From positions 5,018,501 to 5,082,500 of the forward strand of contig NC_068973.1 in the NCBI RefSeq assembly GCF_016808095.1: a stretch of 64,000 nt of DNA, given 5' to 3'. A program made the position numbers and the translations under genes. Below, piece by piece: positions 55,233-64,000 of this stretch (position 1 is the first letter of the stretch; each line of letters starts with the position of its first letter). This DNA is from Vigna angularis (Eukaryota > Streptophyta > Magnoliopsida > Fabales > Fabaceae). The notes under the pieces were generated by a model. It worked only from the letters and a program-made list of their open reading frames with translations, was not told the origin of the DNA and searched no databases.

Positions 55233-57088
55233 CTATGGAGAAGCATGGTTAATGCGATTTGGCTTGAGCAATTTGATGATGGACATGACTGAAATAATGA
55301 GGAGAAGAATGAAGCCAATGAAAGAGACAACAAGGGCAGCACCACTTCTGTTGCAATAGGTTTGAAATTTGTCACATATCTTATCCCATCTTGCATGTGA
55401 ATTACCATTTTTTCCCAATTCTGACATGAATGTTGCTGCACCATCACCAGCTGATGCCAGAGCCATAGCCATCTTCACCAAAGTTATAACATATATCACT
55501 TTTCATACACTACTTTCATACAACAAACATTTACGAATATATATAATTATTATAATAAATAGTGCATTGATGGTGTATACTTCGAATGTAGAAAAGGTTT
55601 ACACTCGCACATCATATTTAGTTTGAATTTAAAGATATAATAGAATTTGAAAAACATAAAATTCATTTTTTTTAATAATCATGTTTCTTAATAATCATGT
55701 TTCTTATATGAAATAACAATCACCGATTTTATTATTGATTAAAATCTCCATTGAAGTGAGATTTTAAAACTATTTTATCACACTAATATGAATATATAAC
55801 TTATTTTTTTATAGTAAATAATAATGGAAAGAGATGTAGTTATTTCATGTGTAACTTTTATCACGAAATTCATGTAATAGTATTTCGTAAATATTAGATT
55901 TCGTTAATCTAATTGTTAGAATGAGATCGACTTCTAATTATTATTTTTTATCGATGAAAAAGAATGAAATGAAGTAAGTACATTTACAGTGTCTTAGAGT
56001 TACAACATAATATTGCACACTTGCGAATTCTTATTTTGAGTTTACAAAATTTTAAATGATTTAAAAACATTGGCATCAATTAATCTTATTTTAAATGTAT
56101 AACTGATTTTTCAAGATATAAATGAATTTTCAGTTTATCTAAAATCTAAGCATGCATACGTATACTCGTGAGATATGCCATAATTTAGTATTTTGATTTG
56201 TAAATGTGTATTTTAGAAAAGTTATTAATTGTATCAATTGTACATCACATTAAGTAATTTTAAATTACATGAAATTTATAGTCCATAGTTGGTTCAGTGA
56301 AAAATGTAAAAGTTATTAAATAAATTGAGTAAAATATTACTAAAATAAATATTTTTTTTCAGTAAGGATATATAATATTGATTATTACAGTAAGAAGAAA
56401 ATTATTTTTATTATAATTACAATAATATACCAATATATAAAGTTGATATAATAAAAAATATTGAATTAAATTTAAAAATTAAACTTAATAAAAATAGAGT
56501 GACTACCATGTCTAATATGGCAATGAACAGAAGCCTGAGTCCTTTGTAGTCATATTGGGGTCCTAATACATCCATTGCTATCATCACCAAATTATGCAGA
56601 CTTGCATTTGCATTTGCTACAACAAAGAACCTGCATCATCACCGATTATCTATCATCATAAATTAAACGTATTGTCGGAAAAAAAAATGGTATAATAATA
56701 TCAAAACAAACAATAAATCTCATTAAAATAAATTCTTTTAAATTACTATGATAAAATGATACCATTTTAAGAGTAAGTTTATATCAAACTTAATTTCACC
56801 GTATATATTATAAATTCGTCTTTCATAAATAAAAGTTTAAGAAACATACACAAAAGCCGGAGTTTGGTTAAACTTTGCAGCAAGAGTTGCTGTTATCGGA
56901 GAGTTACCAACGTTGGCAACTACGAAGCTTTTGGTCTGTTTGTTGAGAGCCATGACAAGTGTTGCAGATGCAGTGGCAAAAAACGCAACCACTCTGAGGG
57001 ACAAAACAACCCAATCCTTCTTCTTTGCCTTTGCCTCTGCAACTACACTCAAACCAACCTCAACTTTCTCTCCATTTTCTAAGGCCAT
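55233..57088 (-). CDS. CASPL1B: CASP-like membrane protein, CASPL1B type, 200 aa; complement(join(55233..55472,56507..56630,56850..57088))
   Basis: Three exons keep frame: exon 1 ends TTTGT before GTATGT, exon 2 ends GACATG before GTAGTC. The start chosen is ATG 57088 (MALENGEKVEVGL). An in-frame ATG at 57136 lies too close to the TATA motif at 57154-57160. Four transmembrane helices: about 25-45 (VLSLRVVAFFATASATLVMA), about 72-90 (PAFVFFVVANANASLHNLV), about 108-128, and about 168-190 (ALVVSFIGFILLLIISVMSI), with both ends cytosolic. The loop has GKNGNSHARWDKICDKF and a conserved pair of Cys. CASP family proteins form membrane scaffolds that guide local wall modification; the CASPL members are broader and their role is less known. 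Length is normal and intact. Confidence 0.9.
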
Positions 57089-57153
57089 TCTGCAAACCTC
57101 TGTCAAAACTATATCTGCTGTGATGGTGCTGCTCATATCAGTGGCTAGGGTTA

Positions 57154-57160
57154 TTATATA
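57154..57160 (-). promoter_or_regulatory. TATA box of the CASP-like gene
   Basis: The minus strand reads CTATATAATAACCC, about 66 bases before ATG 57088. Confidence 0.5.
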
Positions 57161-57188
57161 GATAGGACAGTGAAATTGGTCAACCATA

Positions 57189-58129
57189 TCATTTGTTAAG
57201 TCTAAGAAGCCATGTTAGGGTTCTTTCTCAGGATTTCTTGATTGGTGTAACCAACGCAGAACTTCAGGTGGTTGCTGGTTGGTGAAGAAATACTACTTTT
57301 ACTTTCACTTTCTGGGAACTATTTTGCTTAATTTAACAAAGCTAATGCATTATTCTATTCAAATATGAAGGATTTTTAAATGTTTGTTTGAGAAATGCGA
57401 TTCTTAGGTAAAGAAGGTTTTCCTACCACATCTTTTCTCAAATTGCAACACTATCATATACACAGTAAAAAATGATCGTCTTGATCTTCTGTACTACCAG
57501 TTATTATGTGATGCTCAGCATAGCATTTATATTTTACTCACCAGACAATCTTTTAGGTTTCAACTTTTGGAAAACACATATTACCAATATACTTAAATTA
57601 TAATATATAAATAATTATAATTTAATAATGGAAATTTATTGTGTGAGTTCTATCAATATTTTCTTTTGTATGCACATTTGTAATTTTTATTTTATCCTTT
57701 TTAGTAACAGTTATAGACAGTTTTATAAATTAGAAAACAATTTCTCTCAGTCACACTTAATAATTGATTTAATAATTTTATTTTTTATTAGATATTATTT
57801 AATAAGTTTAAAGTTTTAATAATTTTACTTTTTATAATTAATATTAGTAATATTATTTATAAAAATATTATTTAATAATAAAATAATTCAAATAATGAAC
57901 ATCATAATTTCTAAATATATTTTGTCACCACAATAAATTATTTTATTATGATTTTTTCTATAAATTTATTTAATAAGTTTACTTTTTTAATAATAAATAT
58001 TATTATACATAAAGTAAAGTAATATATTTGTCACTTTTCAAATTGAGAAGATGTTTAACAAATATTAAAAATAAATATTTAATATAAAAATTATACTATC
58101 TTATTATTCAATTACTTAGTATTCAAGCC

Positions 58130-58184
<55 letters not shown>

Positions 58185-58797
58185 TTGTTTTCATTAGATT
58201 TTGAAAGTTCATTCTGATATTAAACAATAGGTAAGTAAACTTCAAAAGGTTGTTGAGACACATACACAAAAAGAATTAGAGTTTTGTAATCCATTTTTTT
58301 AATCCCTTGAAAGAGCATAACAAAACCGTAATAAAATTTTATTAGTAAATTTTGTAAATATAATTTGTCTTCACATAGTAAAATCACTAGACAATTTTAT
58401 AAAATAGAGATTTAATATTTAGAAAAGGTAAAACATTGTAAAAACATAGAAATATGACACAATTTTAATATTAGTAAAAATTTATATTTATTAGCATGGT
58501 AATAAATAAAATAATAAAATAAATTAGTTTAAGGAATAAATATAAAATAATAGTTTAAGGCACTTGTGAGAGATTATGATTATTTATTATTAATTATTAA
58601 TGTGTCATACATACATTACATTACTTTTTGTTTTTAATTCTTTAAATTTGAAAATTTTATGTATGATGTATTTTATATAAAATTAAGAAAACTTATAAGG
58701 TATATTATACCCTTTCTTTATTGAGATTTACTTCAAGTTACATTTTTATGTTAGTTAATAGTGTGATTTTTAACACAGTATCAAGTAAACCATTATA
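57189..58797. other. Upstream of the CASP-like gene; AT-rich intergenic with an (AAT)n tract
   Basis: Promoter region of the CASP-like gene, then AT-rich DNA. An (AAT)n microsatellite of about 18 units is at 58131-58184. No gene supported. Confidence 0.5.
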
Positions 58798-58798
58798 G

Positions 58799-59628
58799 TT
58801 TAATTCACTATGACTGCAAAATTTATAGCATGCTATGAGACATCAAATAAAAGAATATGATTAACGAACTTTGTCACAAGACCGAGCATTATGAAAAGAA
58901 TTAAAAGACCACTTAAGTTATATTGTGACAATGTTTGCTATATTGTATTCAAGCAACAATAAGATCTCGAGCAAGTAAAAACATTTGACATCGAGTTTCT
59001 CATTGTTAAAGAAAGGGTATAAAGTGGATAGATTTTCATAGAACCTTTAGGGACAAACTCTAAGATAACAATCCTCTTATTAAGGGATTTCTATCTAAAG
59101 TCTTTCATAAGCATGTTGCTCATATGAGTGTTTTTACAGTTTGAAAAATATTTAGTTTAGTGTTAGTCATTTTATCTGTTTTGTGTTCTATGTTTGATTT
59201 TATTTATGTTTACATTATCTTTTGGACATATTTTGGTTGTATATATATAGTTTTTGTCATTCAATTATTACACTTTGTACATTAAGGTTATCATGAGAGG
59301 TGGAGAGCAAGAGATGCTCAGTGTTGTGTGACCATGGATCGTGAAAGAGGGCAAAGAGATGCTCAGTGTTGACCATGGTGTACTCGAGGAAAACAAAAAG
59401 ACTTCCGCTGTAGGGGAGGTAGGAGAACCATAGTCCTTTGTTTGAGGGGAGGATTGTTAGGTACAAACAAAGTCCCACATCAAGTAAAATAAGAGATGGA
59501 TATGAGTTTATATACATATAAGATACCTCCATTAGTAAGAGGCCTTTTGGAGTGGTACCAAAAGAAAATCCGTGAGGACTTGAGCCAAAGCTGAATAGTT
59601 GTTTACACAACTCAGGACGTACCTAACA
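58799..59628 (+). mobile_element. 3' end of a Ty1/copia element: RNase H remnant, polypurine tract and 174-bp LTR
   Basis: 58799-59130 translates in broken frames to the copia RNase H C-terminus: TAKFIACYETSN, RPLKLYCDN, then FDIEFLIVKERV and a VFHKHVAHM-like end. Stops and at least two frame changes make it dead. A purine tract GAGGGGAGGA (59444-59453) directly precedes an LTR (59455-59628) with inverted ends TGTTAGGTAC...GTACCTAACA. The 5' part of the element is missing, so no target duplication can be tested. Confidence 0.8.
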
Positions 59629-59655
59629 TGCGAACCTAGCTCTCAAGCATTCGAT

Positions 59656-60744
59656 ATGGAAAGTCCAACACCAACAAATTCTGCCCTGACAAGCACCTAA
59701 GCTTCTTCTCCAGACCCTGACAAGGCCAAATATAAGGCTAAAGATGACGCTTTGAAGGCCTCGATAAGTGGTTCCTTCCACATGAGGACTAAACAACCTG
59801 CTTACCAGCACGACGTAGTTGTCGTTTTGGACTCTCATACGGTCGATTTACCGGCCCCAGGTAATCTCAACTACTCCATAGGACTGAAAGAGCATGGTAT
59901 TCTCCGTCACTTCTTTGCCCACGATCGTGTTTATCTAATACCAAATCCAATTGTTGTTAATCTTGACAATATGTACATTAGCGCACACAATACAATCCAC
60001 GGTAGTCTTATCTGATTCCACAAACTGAAGATGATAATGAGCAACAAAGATTTTTACTCTCGCGTTGATAAAATATCAAATGCACTAGCTTCCGGATGCA
60101 ATCTTGTAACATAAATGAAGCTCAGAGCCCTAACTCTTACCGACGTACCAACTAGGTACGATTTGAGTGGACTCAAGAGGCCTAGAGCTGTAACGAATCT
60201 TTCGATCCCCACAGCCTTCGCCTTTGTTATCCAACAACTAGGCATTGTAAACATTGCTGACTTACAACATGATTTGAAAGTCGTACCCTGCAAGCCACAG
60301 ACGGGATTTAGATTCGGCCAACCCACAGGCACTCTCTGGAACCCTAACGTTTATCAACAAGTGGTTGAATATGCAAGAAACCTTGGTATGCGATTCACAA
60401 TTGTTTATACCACTGTGAAAGAAGACACTACTTGGTGGCTATTTCAGCAAGACTACACAGAAGAAGTCTTTCAGCTAACCTGCTCCTATCCAGAAACCAA
60501 CTTCACAAAAATGATGACGCTAGCTTACTCGTTGTATCTTAACAATGAAGGAGCCCACCCATCGAACGCAATCTCAGACCTCACCGGCGCCCCACACACT
60601 GGAAATTTTGGCATCATGATGCAGTCTCCACATTTGAAGCCATCTCTAACACAACCAACAAGATTTGGGTCAACGTTTAATGCACTAATTTTTCAGAATT
60701 TATGCTTTATTTTGACAATGATATTAAGTTGTTTAATTTCGTAG
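59656..60744 (+). pseudogene. Probable endogenous viral capsid-like sequence with three in-frame stops
   Basis: One plus-strand frame runs about 360 codons from ATG 59656, interrupted by TAA 59698-59700, TGA 60013-60015 and TAA 60112-60114, with no frameshift seen. The longest open piece is 60115-60744. It is soluble, without signal or membrane segments, and contains IPTAFAFVIQQLGIV, PQTGFRFGQPTG and YTTVKEDTTWW. It has no introns and base use unlike the AT-rich surroundings. Its style and size recall coat proteins of plant partitiviruses (cryptic viruses), whose capsid genes are known to be captured in plant genomes; this family call is from memory and uncertain. It lies between a copia LTR and a TRIM. 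The last roughly 30 codons (after about 60650) look like flanking DNA. The stops argue against a working product. Confidence 0.4.
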
Positions 60745-60779
60745 CCCGATTAAAGTCTTGATTCGAACTTGAATTGAAA

Positions 60780-61172
60780 TGTTAATTTCGTAATCCCATA
60801 TCGACTAGAGATAAGGCCAGTTTATAATATATAAGTGTATGCGAACCTCAGCTTAGGCCGGTTTTGTGGGATTGAGTTAGACTTAAATTTCACTTCTTAA
60901 CATGGTATCAAAGCTATGGTTAGAGCCTATCCTAGCGACATTTGTTGTTTGTTGAGCATGTTTTCCAACCGCTATCGGATCGTTATCTCGGACTACCCAT
61001 TAATGTCTATACTCATTCTCGAGATGATGTCTCTATCTCGACATGAGGAGGTGTATTGGAAGACCTACATCGACTAGAGATAAGATCAATTTATAATATA
61101 TAAATGAGTGCAAATTTTATTTTATAAATCGATTTTGTGAGGTTAAGTTAGCTTAAAGTTCATTTTTTAACA
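60780..61172 (+). mobile_element. Complete TRIM retroelement, about 393 bp
   Basis: LTR 1 is 60780-60902 and LTR 2 is 61052-61172. Both carry TCGACTAGAGATAAG, TTTATAATATATAA and a final TTAACA. TGGTATCAAAGCT (60903-60915) directly follows LTR 1 and matches the initiator-tRNA-Met primer site with one change. A purine run GAGGAGGTG precedes LTR 2. The internal part is about 150 bp with no coding sequence. The LTRs are clearly diverged, so the insertion is old. Flanks do not show a clean 5-bp duplication. Confidence 0.8.
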
Positions 61173-63005
61173 ATAATTTAATTTGTCCAATAGTTAAAAT
61201 TAGTTTGTGTAAGTTAAACATAATTTAGATACGCCGTAGGGGACAACTTCTAAAAATCAGTCCATGTACAAGTTAATTTTAGTTTATAGAAAAGTTAATC
61301 TCACTTTTTCTTATTTCTTTCTCTAGGAGTTTGTGAAGAAGCTCGTCGAGAGAGATCTTAAAATTATACTTAAGCCTATATAATTCGTTTACTTCATTTC
61401 ACAATCTTTTCTGTAATTTTTGGGCAAAGCAAGATTTAAACTTACTAGAATTTGATGTCACAGGTGAGTAATGTTGTTGTGGGCGTTACAACAGATAAGA
61501 AATGAGACTCTTATCACATTATTATGTTATATAAGTGTAAAGGAACATTATTTTACTTATCATCAGCCGCTGGAGCTTGAAGATATTGTTCGTGCATCTG
61601 AAATGGCTGCAATAGAAGTAATACATTTTATCCAGTATGTGTTTGAGACTGCTGGAGCTATTTTATGTTTATGCATACAAGGAGAAGATTTTTTCTTTGA
61701 AGTGATTACCAAGGAGGCCCACCTTTTGCTGAGGTTGTATGATAGCGTTTTTCACACCTCGAATTAGAATTAGCATATTTAGTATATTTGCTAATTAATA
61801 GTTTTATTATGCAAGAATATGTGTAGAGTCTGCTAAGATGCCTAGAGTCAACTGCTTATCCATTCTCTGTATAGTGAAAGATACCAAAGTCTATCTATGT
61901 ACAATATAATATACTCTCCCATCTTTGTAACACTGTTTCACAATGACTTGATGTCTCAGTTTTTTTCTTTTTTCATTGGTGCCAGAATATGCACTCAAAA
62001 TTATTGGAAGCACCATTTAGTGATCACCGCTACACGCCACCGTCAACCACCGCCATTGGAGAAGGAGAAAAAGGTCCAACCAACCGCACACACATGTAAT
62101 ACAGGGACAAAAGGGTCGTTTTGAAAAATTCATTGGAGAATTGAGTTATTGTGATTTACGTACAAAGAATTCTACCATCTTGTGTTGCATATTCCAGTAG
62201 AATATTTCTATGAAAACTTTTATTAATGCCTCAGGACAAATGAATTTTGTGCCTTCTATTATCCTTCTGCACCTAAACTAGGAACTCTAATCATAAAGTC
62301 AAACTATAATACAAAGTCGATGTCAGCTAAATCCGATTTCAAATTACCTCTCTCACTCTGGTTGAATTTCATTACACATTGTGATCTTAAGCTCTCACAA
62401 TAGAGAACAAAATAAAGAAAGAAAACACAAATGGATAAAATTGACTGTTTGAGTTAGAAAAAACAGAGAGAAAAAGGAAAAAAGGTTTTATTGTAATATT
62501 ATTTTATTATTTATGTATGTTATCATTTCATTTATTTATTATATACAGTACATACTCGATTATGTAGTATTTTTAAACAAGAATTAGAGTAGAAAAAGGT
62601 GCCATCATCGATATATAGTGATTTTTTAACATGAATTATTGTAGGAAAAAACATCATAAATCCGTCAACTTTTACTGCATTCATCTTCATTCTTGCATGG
62701 AAGCCACTTGCATTGGCTTCTGCGCTGTCTCTTTTTTCACATCAACACAACACAGTGTCTCTTTTAAAAAAAAAAAAAATAACCACAAAAAAAATTAAAA
62801 AATACCCACACAAATTCCCAAATTTTAATAAAGGTTTGCAGCAGTCTCAAATATCCCAGTCTACTTTTACTAGTTCTTCACATCCAAACACAACCGCATA
62901 AATTTTGTAACTATGAGGTGCCAATAATACAATCTCTGCATTGCTATATTATATATAACGATTTGTACATTAAGAAACACATGAGCGAGCGTAGCAGCCA
63001 GATAT
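61173..63005. other. Intergenic stretch, no supported gene
   Basis: A 98-codon frame at 61471-61767 opens with a plausible helical stretch but shows no domain I recognise. The rest is AT-rich. The 3' UTR of the VPS2 gene is expected in the last few hundred bases. Confidence 0.4.
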
Positions 63006-63598
63006 TTATATTCTTCGAAGAGATGCCAATCTCTTTTCAAGTTCTTCAACATCTTGGGATTCTTCTGATCTGCATCCAAAAAGAATTTTCTCTCATAAAA
63101 TACCACAGTCAACACAATAAAAAAGTGTTTTAAAAGCTTTAACTGAAAGATCAACAACTTTTTTTAAGGATAGTCTAATACAAAACAGCCTTTTCAGTAT
63201 TCCTTGAAGCAACTTGACCTATAAAATGTACCTTGGAGCAACATTTTCAGTATTCCTTGAAGCAATTCGTCCTTTCGGAGCAGAAGATAACTAGCATCAT
63301 AAAATATCACCCCATCAGGTTCAACATTCAGAAAACTAATTGAATGAAATAATTAGTGCAAAGACAAAGGATTCATGCTGTGTCTAAAACCAACCTGGGA
63401 TGCAATATCCACTCCAATCTCATCAAGAACCTATCATGAATAAAATGGAAATTTTAGAAAAAGAGAATACTTATAATATCAGGCTGTACAATTAAGAAGT
63501 TGGTTATTCATATTCACCTGGTTGGTGAGCTCTTCGGTTTCTTCTTCGGCTTCATCTTTGTCTAAAGTTTCATCAATAGATTCTGACATCATCTCAAT
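63006..63598 (-). CDS. VPS2: VPS2/CHMP2 ESCRT-III subunit, C-terminal four exons; complement(join(63006..63069,63232..63290,63395..63430,63518..63598))
   Basis: Only the last 79 residues are in the window; earlier exons lie to the right. The exons read IEMMSESIDETLDKDEAEEE, TEELTNQ, VLDEIGVDIASQ, LSSAPKGRIASRNTENVAP, then SEESQDVEELEKRLASLRRI before TAA 63006-63008. All junctions are GT-AG and in frame. The acidic helix followed by a terminal VEELEKRLASLRRI matches the CHMP2 autoinhibitory region and MIT-interacting motif that recruits the ATPase SKD1/VPS4. ESCRT-III polymers cut intralumenal vesicles from endosomal membranes. The tail fits the plant VPS2.2/VPS2.3 type more than VPS2.1, by recollection. 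Confidence 0.88.
63191..63265. repeat. 22-bp direct repeat, one copy in a VPS2 exon, one in the next intron
   Basis: An identical 22-base word beginning TTTTCAGTATTCCTTGAAGC occurs at 63191-63212 (intron) and 63244-63265 (exon 63232-63290), 53 bases apart. It is a short local duplication covering part of the exon coding ASRNTEN. Confidence 0.85.
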
Positions 63599-64000
63599 CT
63601 ACAAATACATTAAGTTATGAATTTATGAAGCAAACGAAAATATCATCAAATGCATTGGTGGAGCTGAACTTGAATATCACTATCAGGCACAGGCATCACA
63701 GCTGTTTGCCATAGATGCCTTTTGTTTCACAAATTTAATAAGCACCCCGTTTTATTTTTAATAAAAAACAACTGCACTCTTAAAAATAATCATTTCCAGT
63801 TAATTGGAAATTTGAACAGGGTAATAATAATCTATTTAAAAATTGAAAACGCTAGTGCTTTCCAACTTCCCTATAAAACACCCTCTTAGCAGTTTACAGC
63901 AACACAGAAACTACTGAGACACGAAGCCAATACTTTTCATGGATACTTCCTTTTTGGTTGCTTCTACTTAATACTCGAGCACAACTTGGCTACTCCCTAG
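63599..64000 (-). other. VPS2 intron sequence to the window edge
   Basis: No further VPS2 exon is recognisable up to base 64000; this is most likely intron ahead of the exon starting at 63598. Confidence 0.5.

Noticed and set aside
61471..61767. 98-codon frame
   Set aside because: No recognised family, the start is unclear and there is no exon context; kept only as a note in the intergenic entry.

Overview
The window is nuclear DNA from a dicot plant, most likely a legume of the Phaseolus/Vigna type. This is inferred from AT-rich intergenic DNA, GT-AG introns, an Ogre/Tat-like retroelement, TRIM and CACTA elements, and gene families typical of land plants. No lookup could be run. Every coordinate and splice junction below was read by eye from the sequence.

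Layout. (1) 1-13,633 is the 5' part of one very large Ogre/Tat-like Ty3/gypsy element on the minus strand. It has a 3.6 kb LTR (10,001-13,633), a primer-binding site, a decayed ORF1-like region and a broken gag. No pol is visible in the 6.3 kb after gag. That space instead holds an antisense (+) gene with TATA box, leader intron, coding exon, phase-compatible intron and second exon. It encodes a 152-residue WUSCHEL-type homeodomain protein that keeps a WUS-box-like and an LxL (EAR-like) motif. This is the most unusual object in the window. (2) 14.6-16.6 kb holds two convergent genes for small secreted proline-rich proteins. (3) 18.8-26.1 kb is a nine-exon gamma-SNAP gene with a TRIM, an LTR-like sequence and a MITE in its introns. 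(4) 27.7-28.3 kb is an intronless, very C-rich fasciclin-like arabinogalactan-type gene. (5) 31.0-38.3 kb (minus) is an eleven-coding-exon JmjN/JmjC histone demethylase of the JMJ14/15/18 clade, with a dead copia remnant in one intron. (6) 39-54.8 kb has no host gene I can support. It holds a non-autonomous CACTA element with matching target duplication and a gene-like GC-rich cargo, a CACTA nested in an older CACTA-like element, a third CACTA-like element, a TRIM array, MITE copies and a 114-bp tandem duplication. (7) 55.2-57.1 kb (minus) is a three-exon CASP-like membrane protein (CASPL1B type). (8) 58.8-61.2 kb is a mosaic of a copia 3' end with LTR, a frame with three stops that looks like a captured viral capsid gene, and a TRIM with two LTRs. 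(9) The window ends in the last four exons of an ESCRT-III VPS2/CHMP2 gene (minus).

The host genes are unrelated neighbours (membrane fusion, chromatin, cell wall, endosomal sorting) and form no pathway cluster. The interest lies in what the mobile DNA carries: a mini-WUSCHEL cassette, a gene-like cargo in a CACTA element, and a probable endogenous viral capsid sequence.
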